Source of the DNA: Myceligenerans indicum
Lineage (GTDB): Bacteria > Actinomycetota > Actinomycetes > Actinomycetales > Cellulomonadaceae
Length of the DNA: 62,302 bases
Reading direction: 5' to 3'
Assembly: GCF_016742955.1 (NCBI RefSeq)
Contig: NZ_JABBYC010000024.1
Location: 1-62,302, forward strand
Shown here in pieces: positions 1-8,947 of the stretch; the first letter of the stretch is position 1; each line of letters begins with the position of its first letter. The position numbers and the translations under genes are program-made. The notes beneath the pieces are model-generated. The model ran no database searches, was not told the origin of the DNA, and saw only the letters and a program-made list of their open reading frames with translations.

Positions 1-52
1 CATACGAGATGTAGCTCCGTCTCGTGGGCTCGGAGATGTGTATAAGAGACAG
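1..52. other. Illumina Nextera i7-side adapter (artefact)
   Basis: The window opens with CATACGAGAT, then eight bases GTAGCTCC in the i7 index position, then GTCTCGTGGGCTCGG and the transposon mosaic end AGATGTGTATAAGAGACAG. This is the standard Nextera P7-side library construct, not genome. Genomic sequence starts at about 53. The index bases agree with what I remember as N718, but I cannot check that. Confidence 0.98.
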
Positions 53-127
53 GGGTGGCGGTGGTGGTCGCGGGTGGCCTTCTTCCCGAAGGCCGCCCGC
101 GACCGTCGTCCGGAACGCGAGGGGAGC

Positions 128-1348
128 TCAGGCGAACGCGCTCTCGCCGGTGATCTCGCGGCCGACGATCAGCGCCTGCATGCTCTCGGTGCCCTCGTAG
201 GTGTGCAGGGCCTCGATGTCCGCGAAGTGCCGCGCCACGCGGTTCTCCAGCAGGATTCCGTTGCCACCCAGCAGGTCGCGGGCGGTCTGCGCGATCTGGC
301 GGGCGCCACGCGTGCAGGAGTACTTGGCGATCGACGCCTGCGGGCCGGTCAGCTCGCCGGCCTCGGCACGGCGTGTCATCTGCTTCACCAGGAGCTGAAG
401 CTGCGTGAGCGTCGACAGCATCTGCGTCAGGCGCTCCTGGACCATCTGGCTCGCGGCGAGCGGGCGCCCGAACTGCACGCGCTGCCTCGAGTACGCCACG
501 GCGGCCTCGTAGCAGGCCACGGCGTGCCCGACGGCGGACCAGGCGACCCCCAGGCGCGTGGAGAACAGCACGCGGCCGGCGTCCTTGAAGGACCGCGACT
601 TCGGCAGCAGGTTCTCCGCCGGGACGAACACGTCCGTCAGGACGATGTGGGCCTGGTGGATGGCGCGCAGCGACACCTTGCCCTGGATGGTGGTGGCCGC
701 GTAGCCAGGGGTGTCCTGCGGCACGATGTAGCCGTGGACCTGGCCGTCCTCGCCCCGGGCCCACACCACGGTGATGTCGCCCGTCGAGCCGAGGCCGATC
801 CACTTCTTCTCGCCGTTGATGACGTAGCCCTCGACCCCGTCGCGGGTGGCGGCGACCGCCGTCGTCTCCAGGGCTACGGAGTCCGAGCCGTGCGTGGGCT
901 CGGTGAGGCCGAACGCGCCGAGGATCTCGCCGCGCGCCATCGGGCCGGCGTACCTCTCGATCTGCTCCTCGGAGCCGAGCATGACGATCGACTGCAGCGC
1001 CAGACCACCCTGCACGGCACAGATCGTGGCCACGGAGCCGTCCCCGCGCGACATCTCCATGGCGGCCAGGCCCTCGGCGTAGGGCGTGATGTGCGGGAGG
1101 CCGGGCACGTCCACGCCGTCGCGCAGCAGGTCGAGCTCGGCGAGGCGCTTGACCAGGTCCATCGGGACCTCGTAACGCTCCCAGTAGTCGGCGATGACGG
1201 GCAGGACGTCCTCCTGCACGAACTTGCGGACCTTGTGCTGGTGAGCGCGTTCCTCCGTGGTGGCGTCCGCGAACGCCCCGGCGAAGTCGATGTCGAGCGG
1301 CTGCGACAGGTCGTAGTCGGGGGCCGTCACCCCAGGGGTCTGAGTCAT
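128..1348 (-). CDS. Acyl-CoA dehydrogenase (glutaryl-CoA dehydrogenase-like)
   Basis: FAD-dependent acyl-CoA dehydrogenase of about 406 residues, the usual length for the family. N-terminal helical domain, middle beta domain (around GLTEPTHGSDSVA, residues ~150-160) and C-terminal helical domain with the RVQFGRPLAASQMVQ and DLLGGNGI signatures are all present. The catalytic base is the Glu in HTYEGTES (about residue 385). The glutaryl-CoA dehydrogenase subgroup has a similar TYEGT motif, so an oxidative role in lysine/tryptophan or short-chain acyl-CoA breakdown is likely, but the substrate is inferred. ATG at 1348 is chosen; an in-frame GTG lies two codons upstream (1354) and neither has a strong Shine-Dalgarno. 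It follows pnuC by 49 bases on the same strand. Confidence 0.93.
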   Translation of the reverse strand: MTQTPGVTAPDYDLSQPLDIDFAGAFADATTEERAHQHKVRKFVQEDVLPVIADYWERYEVPMDLVKRLAELDLLRDGVDVPGLPHITPYAEGLAAMEMSRGDGSVATICAVQGGLALQSIVMLGSEEQIERYAGPMARGEILGAFGLTEPTHGSDSVALETTAVAATRDGVEGYVINGEKKWIGLGSTGDITVVWARGEDGQVHGYIVPQDTPGYAATTIQGKVSLRAIHQAHIVLTDVFVPAENLLPKSRSFKDAGRVLFSTRLGVAWSAVGHAVACYEAAVAYSRQRVQFGRPLAASQMVQERLTQMLSTLTQLQLLVKQMTRRAEAGELTGPQASIAKYSCTRGARQIAQTARDLLGGNGILLENRVARHFADIEALHTYEGTESMQALIVGREITGESAFA

Positions 1349-1361
1349 GCCCACATCGTGC

Positions 1362-1373
1362 TTCGGTACCGAA
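1362..1373. promoter_or_regulatory. Perfect 12-bp palindrome before the acyl-CoA dehydrogenase
   Basis: TTCGGTACCGAA lies 14-25 bases upstream of the acyl-CoA dehydrogenase ATG, in the 49-base gap after pnuC. Palindromes of this size and place are typical binding sites for TetR- or GntR-type repressors of acyl-CoA metabolism. No cognate regulator is assigned. Confidence 0.4.
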
Positions 1374-1397
1374 TCTCACGTCAAGTGATACGGCGTC

Positions 1398-2096
1398 TCA
1401 CGAGAAGGCGGCGACTTGCTCCCGTCGCTGGATGCGCCACCAGACGAAGAAGCCCACCAGGGTGAACCCGCCGTAGAACACGTACATCGCGGCCGTGGCC
1501 CAGTAGCCCGCGCTCAGCAGGAGGGGCACGCCCACGATGTCGACCGCCACCCAGATCAGCCAGAACTCGACCCACCCCTTGGCCATGCCGTAGGTGGCCA
1601 GGAGCGAGCCCATGAAGATCCAGGCGTCGGCCCAGACGGGCTCGAACGACCCGAGCGCCCGGAACAGCGGCGTCAGCAGCAGCGTGCCGCCGAACAGCGC
1701 GGCGACGAGACCGAGCCGCGCCGGCCACGAGGCCCATCGCGGATGCACGGCGGCGCCGTCGCCGGCCGGGACCCTGCCGTCCGCGCGGATGTCGGCGGAA
1801 CGGCGGCGGGTCTCCTGCCAGCGGTACCAGCCGTAGACGGACACGGCGACGAACATGACCTGCCGGCCCGCCTGGCCGAGCATGTCGGCGCGCGCGGTCT
1901 CGCCGAACCATGAGCCGAGGAAGACCGTGAACAGCAGCACGTTCCCGACGATGCCCACCGGCCACGCCCACACCTTGCGCTGCATCCCGCCCAGCGCGGA
2001 CGCCAGTCCGAAGACGTTCCCTATCACCTCGCGCCACAGGAGCTGTTGGTCCCCGATGGTGAAGGTGGCGTCGAACAGCCAGCGGATCGCATCCAT
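1398..2096 (-). CDS. pnuC: PnuC-family nicotinamide riboside/vitamin transporter
   Basis: Membrane protein of 232 residues with about seven hydrophobic segments. It carries PnuC hallmarks: an N-terminal half with WPVGIVGNVLLFTVF, the MLGQAGRQ...VYGWYRW segment, and the C-terminal WVEFWLIWVAVDIVGVPLL helix that lines the substrate site in this family. PnuC proteins move nicotinamide riboside (or related thiamine/riboflavin precursors) by facilitated diffusion coupled to a cytosolic kinase. No riboswitch is visible upstream, so the vitamin is not determined. It is divergent from the GH16 gene and shares the intergenic region holding the LacI-type operators. Confidence 0.9.
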   Translation of the reverse strand: MDAIRWLFDATFTIGDQQLLWREVIGNVFGLASALGGMQRKVWAWPVGIVGNVLLFTVFLGSWFGETARADMLGQAGRQVMFVAVSVYGWYRWQETRRRSADIRADGRVPAGDGAAVHPRWASWPARLGLVAALFGGTLLLTPLFRALGSFEPVWADAWIFMGSLLATYGMAKGWVEFWLIWVAVDIVGVPLLLSAGYWATAAMYVFYGGFTLVGFFVWWRIQRREQVAAFS

Positions 2097-2130
2097 GGGA
2101 GAAGGATGGCACGGCGTGTGGGCGTGGTTG

Positions 2131-2144
2131 TGAGATCGCTCTCA
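2131..2144. promoter_or_regulatory. LacI-type operator O1 upstream of GH16 gene
   Basis: TGAGATCGCTCTCA is an imperfect palindrome around a central CG, the layout recognised by LacI/CelR-type repressors in Actinobacteria. It lies 67 bp upstream of a second similar site. It may also touch the pnuC promoter on the other strand. Confidence 0.55.
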
Positions 2145-2162
2145 CGAGTTTCCCCAGAACCA

Positions 2163-2211
2163 TTGTCGTAAAAGGGATCCACCGGTACAAAGGTCTCTGA
2201 GAGCGTTCTCA
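2163..2211 (+). promoter_or_regulatory. GH16 promoter with LacI-type operator O2
   Basis: A candidate promoter has TTGTCG (2163-2168), a 17-base spacer and TACAAA (2186-2191). The operator-like palindrome TGAGAGCGTTCTCA (2198-2211) falls where transcription would start, so a bound repressor would block initiation. The half sites match O1 at 2131-2144. The nearest LacI-type repressor is encoded just downstream of the GH16 gene at 3719. Repression relieved by a glucan oligosaccharide is the family pattern and is inferred here. Confidence 0.55.
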
Positions 2212-2262
2212 ACCCTGCAATGACGCAACCTCACTCGTCCCAACGATGGAAAGCGAGTCACC

Positions 2263-3618
2263 ATGAGAACCCATCACCGGATCACGGCCGTGGCCGTCGG
2301 CATCGTCGCCGTCGCGATCGGCCCTCTGGCGGCGTCGATCACCCAGGCCGCCGTCCCCGCGACGCCCTCGGGCTGGTCCCTGGCCTGGAGCGACGACTTC
2401 GACGGAGCGGCCGGGACCGGCATCGACACGAACACCTGGATCTACGACATCGGCCACTCCTACCCCGGCGGAGCCGACAACTGGGGTACGGGCGAGATCG
2501 GCTACCACACCGACAGCACGCAGAACGTCTACCAGGACGGCAACGGCAACCTCGCGATCCGCCCGCTGCGTGACGCCGACGGCAACTGGACGTCGGGCCG
2601 TATCGAGACCGTGCGCACCGACTTCGAGCCCGCGCAGGGCGGCGTGATGCGGGTCGAGGGCCGCGTCAAGCTGCCGGACGTCTCCGGACCTGCCGCGCAG
2701 GGCATCTGGCCGGCCTTCTGGATGCTCGGTGAGCCGTTCCGCGGCAACTACTGGAACTGGCCGGGCATCGGCGAGATCGACATCCTCGAGAACGTCAACG
2801 GCACCAACCAGGTGTTCGGCACGCTGCACTGCGGCACCTCACCGGGCGGGCCCTGCAACGAGACGAGCGGTCTCGGCGGATCGACCACCTGCCAGGTCTC
2901 GAGCTGCCAGTCCGCGTTCCACACGTACAGCGTCGAGTGGGACCGCAGCACCGCGACCGAGGAGCTGCGCTGGTACCTCGACGGCAACCTGTTCCACACC
3001 GTCAACGAGAACCAGGTCGACGCGACCACCTGGACCGACGCCACCGACCACGGCTTCTTCATCATCCTCAACGTCGCGGTCGGCGGCGGATGGCCCGGCA
3101 ACCCGACGCCGGCCACGGCGTCCGGCGTCCCGATGCTCGTCGACTACGTGGCCGTCTACCAGTCGACGGGCTCCGGCGACCCGACCACCCCTCCTCCGTC
3201 GACCGGCCCGGACGCCTACTCGACGATCCAGGCCGAGAACTACGACGCGCAGTCGGGCATCCAGACCGAGACGACGTCGGACACCGGCGGCGGTGAGAAC
3301 ATCGGCTGTGCCGCGAACGGCGACTGGGTGCGGTTCGACGGCGTGGACTTCGGGTCCTCGGCGGCGCACACGTTCTCCGCCCGCGTCGCCTCCGGCGCGG
3401 CCGCCGGTATCAGCGGCCTCGTCGAGGTCCGGCTCGACGACGTGAACGCCGAACCCATCGGCAGCTTCGCCGTCGCGAACACCGGTGGCTGGCAGTCCTG
3501 GCAGACGGTGCCCGCCAACATCGCGCCCACGACGGGCACCCACACGGTGTACCTGCGGTTCACGTCCGGCCAGCCGAACGACTTCGTGAACGTCAACTGG
3601 TTCACCTTCGCCCACTGA
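2263..3618 (+). CDS. Secreted GH16 endo-beta-1,3-glucanase (laminarinase) with CBM6
   Basis: 451 residues. Residues 1-30 form a signal peptide ending in ITQAA. Residues ~35-295 are a glycoside hydrolase family 16 domain with the catalytic motif GEIDILE: E171 nucleophile, D173, E176 acid/base. A Thr/Pro/Gly-rich linker (TTPPPSTGP, ~310) leads to a C-terminal carbohydrate-binding module of family 6 type (~325-451, starting with QAENYD). This is the architecture of secreted laminarinases that cut fungal or algal beta-1,3-glucan. The gene has its own regulated promoter and is followed by a LacI-type regulator gene. Confidence 0.93.
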   Translation: MRTHHRITAVAVGIVAVAIGPLAASITQAAVPATPSGWSLAWSDDFDGAAGTGIDTNTWIYDIGHSYPGGADNWGTGEIGYHTDSTQNVYQDGNGNLAIRPLRDADGNWTSGRIETVRTDFEPAQGGVMRVEGRVKLPDVSGPAAQGIWPAFWMLGEPFRGNYWNWPGIGEIDILENVNGTNQVFGTLHCGTSPGGPCNETSGLGGSTTCQVSSCQSAFHTYSVEWDRSTATEELRWYLDGNLFHTVNENQVDATTWTDATDHGFFIILNVAVGGGWPGNPTPATASGVPMLVDYVAVYQSTGSGDPTTPPPSTGPDAYSTIQAENYDAQSGIQTETTSDTGGGENIGCAANGDWVRFDGVDFGSSAAHTFSARVASGAAAGISGLVEVRLDDVNAEPIGSFAVANTGGWQSWQTVPANIAPTTGTHTVYLRFTSGQPNDFVNVNWFTFAH

Positions 3619-3718
3619 GCGCTCCCCGCGCCCAGGAGCGTCCGCGACGGGTGGCCGCCCGCCACCCGCCGCGGAACTACACTCCGATCAACCGGACCGG
3701 GGACCCTGGAGGAGAGCC

Positions 3719-4732
3719 ATGCGCGACACGCAGGCGGCACGTCCCACCCTCGAGACGGTGGCACGCCTGGCCGGGGTCTCGCGCGCGACCGTGTCCCGCG
3801 TGATCAACGGCTCCGTGGGGGTCACGTCCGGCGTGCGCGAGGCGGTGGACCGGGCCGTCGACCAGCTCGGATACGTGCCCAACCCGGCGGCACGCAGCCT
3901 CGTGTCCCGTCGCACGGACTCGATCGCCCTCGTCGTGCCGGAACCCGCCACCCGGATGTTCTCCGACGACGCCTTCTTCACCGGCATCCTGCGCGGCATC
4001 GGCCAGGAGCTGGAGGCGGCCGACAAGCAGCTCGTCCTCCTGCTCGCCTCGACCCCCGCGAACCACGGCCGCATCATGCGGTACCTCCGCGGCCGGACCG
4101 TGGACGGGGTCATCCTCGCCTCGCTGCACGGAAACGATCCGTTCCCCGCCGAGGTCACCGCGACGGGCGTCCCCGTGGTCGCCAGCGGCCGCCCCTTGAC
4201 CGGCGGCGCCGTCCCCTACATCGACGTCGACCACGCCGGTGGTGTCCGGGCCGCGGTCCGGCACCTCCTGGCGCAGGGGCGGACACGCATCGCGACGATC
4301 GCCGGCCCCCAGGACATGGTCGCGGGCATCGACCGGCTCGCCGGATACCGCGACGCACTCGCCGCGGCCGGCATGCGGTCGCTCGTCGAGATCGGCGACT
4401 TCACGCGTGAGTCGGGCACGGCGGCGATGCGCCGCCTCCTCGACGACGAGCCGGGGATCGACGCGGTCTTCGTCGCCTCCGACCTCATGGCCGACGGCGC
4501 CCTGCGTGCGCTGGCCCGGGCAGGACGCCGCGTTCCGCAGGACGTGGCCGTGGTCGGGTTCGACGACGCCGCCGCGGCGCGCTCCACGGAACCCCCGCTG
4601 ACCACCGTGCGGCAGCCCATCCACGAGATCGGCCGCATGCTCGCGCAGCAGATCCTGAAGCTGGCCGCGGGCGAGCACATCGACACGGCGCTGATCCTCC
4701 CCACCGAGCTGGTGCTGCGGGAGTCCGCCTGA
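3719..4732 (+). CDS. LacI-family transcriptional repressor
   Basis: 337 residues. The N-terminal LacI helix-turn-helix (TLETVARLAGVSRATVSRVI, residues ~10-29) is followed by the hinge (GYVPNPAARSL) and a periplasmic-binding-protein-like sugar-sensing domain to the C terminus. Shine-Dalgarno GGAGGAG precedes the ATG. Position directly behind the GH16 gene, and two LacI-type palindromes in front of that gene, suggest it controls laminarinase expression in response to beta-glucan sugars; that link is inference. No copy of the palindrome is seen before its own start. Confidence 0.93.
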   Translation: MRDTQAARPTLETVARLAGVSRATVSRVINGSVGVTSGVREAVDRAVDQLGYVPNPAARSLVSRRTDSIALVVPEPATRMFSDDAFFTGILRGIGQELEAADKQLVLLLASTPANHGRIMRYLRGRTVDGVILASLHGNDPFPAEVTATGVPVVASGRPLTGGAVPYIDVDHAGGVRAAVRHLLAQGRTRIATIAGPQDMVAGIDRLAGYRDALAAAGMRSLVEIGDFTRESGTAAMRRLLDDEPGIDAVFVASDLMADGALRALARAGRRVPQDVAVVGFDDAAAARSTEPPLTTVRQPIHEIGRMLAQQILKLAAGEHIDTALILPTELVLRESA

Positions 4733-4748
4733 GCCCGCGCGCGTGCCC

Positions 4749-5495
4749 CTATCCCAGCGCGTCCCGGACCGCGCGCGCCACCTCGTCCGGCGGCGTGTCA
4801 CCGTCGAGGACGGTGACCACGACCCGGCGGCGCGGCCTCGTGTCAGGCTCGGGCGCCTCACCACCCTTGCTGACCACGACGGCGCGACGCAGGTCGGAGA
4901 ACGCCTCCTCCAGGTCGGGGCGCGGGTCCAGAGACGGGTTGCGCAGCCAGCGCCGCAGGATGGCGTTGTGCACCGCCACCACCGACGCCGCGAACGCGAT
5001 CGAGGCGGTCGTGTTCGACCGGTCCGGCGGGAGCGTGTCGCGCAGGTACTGGGTGAACGCGCGCTCGTAGCGGTGGGTGGTGACCAGCTCACGGTCCCGC
5101 AGCGCCGGCACCTGCTGCAGCAGCGCGTACCGGGCGAGCGACGTCTCGCGCTGGCCCACGTGGTGGTCGAAGACCATGCGTGCTGCCCGGCACACCTCCA
5201 GGTAGGGGCCGGTATCCGGGTCCCAGCCGTGGCCGGCGTCGCTGCCCGCCTCCTCGCTGGACCGCGCCTCCGGCCGCGTGGCGGCCAGCATCACGACCAC
5301 CTCCTCGAGGAGAAGCTCGTGGTCGGCGAAGACCACGTCCTCCTTCGACCGGTACCGGCGGAAGAATGTCGCGCGGCTCACCTGCGCGGCGTCCGCGATC
5401 TCCTCGACGGTGGTCTTCTCGTAGCCCTGACGGGTGAACAGGTCGACGGCGGCGTCAACGGCCTGTGCATGCGTGTGGGGTCGAACCGCGGTCAT
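4749..5495 (-). CDS. TetR-family transcriptional regulator
   Basis: 248 residues with an N-terminal TetR helix-turn-helix (TVEEIADAAQVSRATFFRRYRSKEDVV, residues ~27-52) and a helical ligand domain. ATG at 5495 places the HTH at the usual distance from the N terminus; longer in-frame extensions are not supported. It is convergent with the LacI gene (16-base gap). Its target is unknown; the small membrane protein gene immediately upstream on the same strand is the obvious neighbour. Confidence 0.88.
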   Translation of the reverse strand: MTAVRPHTHAQAVDAAVDLFTRQGYEKTTVEEIADAAQVSRATFFRRYRSKEDVVFADHELLLEEVVVMLAATRPEARSSEEAGSDAGHGWDPDTGPYLEVCRAARMVFDHHVGQRETSLARYALLQQVPALRDRELVTTHRYERAFTQYLRDTLPPDRSNTTASIAFAASVVAVHNAILRRWLRNPSLDPRPDLEEAFSDLRRAVVVSKGGEAPEPDTRPRRRVVVTVLDGDTPPDEVARAVRDALG

Positions 5496-5505
5496 GCAGG
5501 GCAGG

Positions 5506-5685
5506 TTACCGTTCCCGGATCTTGCCGGTACGAAGCCGCTGAAGATAACGCACCTCGCGGAGCGCGATCGCGGAGCCCAGCGCCAGGGGAACGGCGGACC
5601 ACGGATGCCCGGAGAGGAGGCCGAACAGCCCGACGGCGGCCACCACGACACCGCCGACGACCGTGAACAAGCTCGACCATCGCAT
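5506..5685 (-). CDS. Small membrane protein, unknown function
   Basis: A 59-residue ORF beginning MRWSSLFTVV, with two hydrophobic stretches (about residues 4-23 and 28-43) and a basic tail ending LRTGKIRER. The weak ribosome site ACGGTGAG lies just upstream; a GTG three codons earlier (5694) is an alternative start. Charge and hydrophobicity pattern look like a genuine small two-segment inner-membrane protein. It ends ten bases before the TetR start, so the two may be co-transcribed. Confidence 0.5.
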   Translation of the reverse strand: MRWSSLFTVVGGVVVAAVGLFGLLSGHPWSAVPLALGSAIALREVRYLQRLRTGKIRER

Positions 5686-5745
5686 GAGGCTCACCGTAGC
5701 GGAGGCGAGTCCGACGATGTCGTACAGGCGGCATAGGGTCGGCGC

Positions 5746-6369
5746 ATGACTGAAACCACCCGGAACAGCACCCCCGTCGTCGACGTGTACGTCGACCCGG
5801 TGTGCCCGTTCGCCTGGATCACCTCCCGCTGGGCCATCGAGGTCGCGCAGCACCGCGACGTCGAGCTCACGTTCAAGCTGATGAGCCTCTACCTGCTCAA
5901 CAAGGACCGCGACATCCCCGCCGACTACCGGGCGCTCATGAACAGCTCGCGCGGCATCGGACGCGTCGCCGCCGCAGTCCAGACAGACCACGGTTCCGAG
6001 GCGTTCGCCGCCTTCTACAACGCCGCCGGGGTCCGCGTCCACAACGGGCGCAACAAGGACTTCGCCGCCGTGATCCCCGAGGCGCTCGCCGAGGCCGGGC
6101 TCCCCGCCGAACTGGCGGCCGCCGCGGAGTCCGACGCGTACGACGACGCGCTCTCCACCTCCCACGAGACCGGAATGAAGCCGGTGGGTGAGGACGTCGG
6201 CACTCCGACCATCCACGTCGACGGCACCGCGTTCTTCGGGCCGGTGCTCCAGTCCATCCCCCGCGGGGAGGACGCGGTCCGCCTGTTCGACGGCGCCGTG
6301 GCGCTGGCCTCGCACCCGGACTTCTTCGAGCTGAAGCGGACGCGGTCGGGGTCGCTGAACTTCGACTGA
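5746..6369 (+). CDS. DsbA-like thioredoxin-fold oxidoreductase (Rv2466c-like), monothiol
   Basis: 207 residues. The start of the fold carries VDPVCPFAW, with a single Cys (C20) where Rv2466c-type mycothiol-dependent reductases have a CPWC pair; the second Cys is Ala here. The helical insertion and the cis-Pro loop ([12 protein letters not shown]) are present. Family members act in the cytosol with mycothiol, the actinobacterial thiol, so a mycothiol-linked reductase or isomerase is likely. A TAGGGT hexamer sits six bases before the ATG, so the transcript may be leaderless. Confidence 0.85.
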   Translation: MTETTRNSTPVVDVYVDPVCPFAWITSRWAIEVAQHRDVELTFKLMSLYLLNKDRDIPADYRALMNSSRGIGRVAAAVQTDHGSEAFAAFYNAAGVRVHNGRNKDFAAVIPEALAEAGLPAELAAAAESDAYDDALSTSHETGMKPVGEDVGTPTIHVDGTAFFGPVLQSIPRGEDAVRLFDGAVALASHPDFFELKRTRSGSLNFD

Positions 6370-6435
6370 GCCGAACAATCCCCCACGGCGGAAAAGTGTC
6401 GGAACGATCCGGCCGCCGATGACATTGTTGGAGGC

Positions 6436-7362
6436 ATGAGTCTCGACCTCCGCATCTTCACGGAACCCCAGCAGGGCGCCTCCTACGACGATCAGCTCGC
6501 CATCGCCAAGGCAACCGAGGAACTCGGCTTCAGCGCCTTCTTCCGCTCCGACCACTATCTCGCGATGGGCGGCGACGGACTGCCCGGCCCCACCGACTCC
6601 TGGATCACGCTCGCCGGCCTCGCCCGCGACACCGAGACGGTCCGGCTCGGCACGCTCGTCTCGTCCGCGACCTTCCGCCACCCTGGTGTGCTCGCGATCC
6701 AGGTAGCCCAGGTGGACCAGATGTCTGGCGGCCGCGTGGAGCTCGGCCTCGGAACCGGCTGGTTCGGGGCCGAGCACGCGGCCTACGGGATCCCGTTCCC
6801 CGACAAGCGGTTCGGCATCCTCGAGGAACAGCTCGCCGTCGTGACCGGGCTGTGGGGCACGCCCCAGGGCGAGACGTTCTCCCACTCGGGCAAGCACTAC
6901 ACGATCACCGACTCGCCCGCGCTGCCGAAGCCCGCGCAGGATCGCATCCCCGTCATCGTGGGCGGGGCCGGGGCGAAGCGCACGCCGGCGCTCGCTGCCC
7001 GGTTCGCCGACGAGTACAACCAGGGGTTCCCGGAGATCGACTCGATCGGCCCACGCATCAAGGTCATCGAGCAGGCGCTGTCCGACGCCGGGCGCAGCAC
7101 GGACTCGATGGTGCTGTCCGCGGCGCTCGTGCTCGCGGTGGGCCAGGACGAGGCGGAGTTCACCAGGCGCGCCGCGGCGATCGGCCGCGAGCCCGCCGAG
7201 CTGCGCGAGCACGGCGTCGCGGGGACGGTCGCCGAGGCCGCCGAGCGACTGCGGGACCTGGAGAAGGCGGGGATTTCCCGGGTCTATCTCCAGGTCCTGG
7301 ACATGCAGGACCTGGACCACCTGGATCTGGTCGCGCGCGAGGTGCGGCCCCAGCTCGACTGA
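6436..7362 (+). CDS. LLM-class (luciferase-like) F420-dependent oxidoreductase
   Basis: 308 residues forming one luciferase-like TIM barrel. Typical segments are the N-terminal EELGFSAFFRSDHY, the middle GRVELGLGTGWFGAEHAAYG and the PVIVGGAGAKRTPALAARFADEYN repeat region. Such enzymes in Actinobacteria use F420 more often than FMN; cofactor and substrate cannot be read from the sequence. Shine-Dalgarno GGAGG lies seven bases before the ATG. The gene follows the DsbA-like gene by 66 bases. Confidence 0.9.
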   Translation: MSLDLRIFTEPQQGASYDDQLAIAKATEELGFSAFFRSDHYLAMGGDGLPGPTDSWITLAGLARDTETVRLGTLVSSATFRHPGVLAIQVAQVDQMSGGRVELGLGTGWFGAEHAAYGIPFPDKRFGILEEQLAVVTGLWGTPQGETFSHSGKHYTITDSPALPKPAQDRIPVIVGGAGAKRTPALAARFADEYNQGFPEIDSIGPRIKVIEQALSDAGRSTDSMVLSAALVLAVGQDEAEFTRRAAAIGREPAELREHGVAGTVAEAAERLRDLEKAGISRVYLQVLDMQDLDHLDLVAREVRPQLD

Positions 7363-7519
7363 GAGCAGCTCGGACCGGCACCGGCCGCGCCCTGTCCCGC
7401 GTCGGGCGACGCGGGCGGGCCCGGGCGGGTGCCGGGCCGGACACATGGGGGAAACCGTCTCCCGTCGCCGCGTGGACTACTCTCCGCTCGATACGTGAGC
7501 GAAGAGAACGGGGCCTGGC

Positions 7520-8797
7520 ATGACGAGGGGTTGGACAGTGCACGGGGACGGCGTGCAGATAGCGCCGGGAGAGGCCGTGGCGCCGGGCGAGAGGCTGAGC
7601 TGGCCCCGGACCGTCGGCATCGGGCTGCAGCACGTCGTCGCGATGTTCGGTGCGACGTTCCTGGTGCCCGTGCTGACGGGATTCGACCCGGCCACGACGT
7701 TGTTCTTTTCGGCGATCGGCACGGTGGGCTTCCTGCTGATCACCGGGAACCGGCTGCCGAGTTATCTGGGCTCGAGCTTTGCCTTCATCGCCCCGATCGG
7801 GGCGGCGACGGCGTCGGGTGGCCAGTCGGTCGCCGTCGGGGGTGTCCTCGTGACCGGCCTGCTGCTGGCGCTCGTCGGCGCGGTGGTGCACCTGGCGGGC
7901 GCACGATGGATCGATGTCGTCATGCCCCCGGTGGTCACCGGTGTGATCGTGGCGCTGATCGGCCTCAACCTGGCGCCGGCCGCGTGGGGTACCTGTGACG
8001 AAGGCGGCGCGTGCTCGGGCTTCCAGGCGTCGCCACTGACGGCCGTCGTGACGCTGGCGTCGATCATCCTCGTCTCCGTGCTGTTCCGGGGGATCCTCGG
8101 GCGGCTGTCGATCCTGGTCGGTGTCGTGGTCGGCTACGGCTTCGCCGCGGCGCGGGGCGAGGTGGACTTCACGGCGATCGGGGACGCCGCCTGGTTCGGG
8201 CTTCCGACGTTCACCACGCCGTCGTTCGACCCCGCGGTACTGGGGCTGTTCGTCCCGGTCGTGCTCGTGCTCGTGGCCGAGAACGTGGGACACGTGAAGT
8301 CCGTCGCCGCCATGACGGGCAAGAATCTCGACGGCGTCACCGGCCGCGCGCTCCTGGCGGACGGTGTCGCGACAACGTTTGCCGGTCTCGGTGGCGGCTC
8401 CGGGACGACGACGTACGCGGAGAACATCGGCGTGATGGCGGCGACGAGGGTCTACTCCACGGCGGCGTACTGGGTCGCGGCGGGCGGAGCCCTGGTGCTG
8501 AGCCTGTCGCCCAAGTTCGGTGCGGTGATCAACTCCGTTCCGGGCGGTGTGCTGGGCGGGGTGACGACGATGCTCTACGGGATGATCGGCGTCCTCGGAG
8601 CGCGGATCTGGGTGCAGAACCGGGTGGACTTCTCCGACCCGGTCAATCTCACGACCGCCTCGGTGCCGCTGGTCGTCGGCATCGCGAACTACACCTGGAC
8701 GGCGGGCGATCTCCGGTTCGAGGGCATCGCCCTGGGGACGGCGTCGGCTCTGCTGATCTATCACGGGATGCGGCTGGTCGGCCGCCTGCGCGGGTAG
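7520..8797 (+). CDS. NCS2-family nucleobase permease (uracil/xanthine type)
   Basis: 425 residues with about 12-14 membrane segments. The nucleobase-ascorbate transporter signature appears as AENIGVMAATRV (around residue 296), close to the uracil/xanthine branch, and the N-terminal TVGIGLQHVVAMFGATFLVP is the classical NCS2 opening. It should import a pyrimidine or purine base with protons or sodium. Uracil is more likely than xanthine by motif, but this is not decisive. It stands alone, with no nucleotide salvage gene beside it. Confidence 0.9.
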   Translation: MTRGWTVHGDGVQIAPGEAVAPGERLSWPRTVGIGLQHVVAMFGATFLVPVLTGFDPATTLFFSAIGTVGFLLITGNRLPSYLGSSFAFIAPIGAATASGGQSVAVGGVLVTGLLLALVGAVVHLAGARWIDVVMPPVVTGVIVALIGLNLAPAAWGTCDEGGACSGFQASPLTAVVTLASIILVSVLFRGILGRLSILVGVVVGYGFAAARGEVDFTAIGDAAWFGLPTFTTPSFDPAVLGLFVPVVLVLVAENVGHVKSVAAMTGKNLDGVTGRALLADGVATTFAGLGGGSGTTTYAENIGVMAATRVYSTAAYWVAAGGALVLSLSPKFGAVINSVPGGVLGGVTTMLYGMIGVLGARIWVQNRVDFSDPVNLTTASVPLVVGIANYTWTAGDLRFEGIALGTASALLIYHGMRLVGRLRG

Positions 8798-8947
8798 CGG
8801 TCGGGGGCCTCGGGGGTGGCCGGGCCCGCAGCCTGCCGCTGCTCCGAGGGGGCCATCGACCTGACTGCGAGGCTGCGGCGTGCTGCCGGGCGTCGGCCGC
8901 CGCGGCACCTCGTGACGAGGGCTTCCACCCGATTGAACGTGTGTGTA

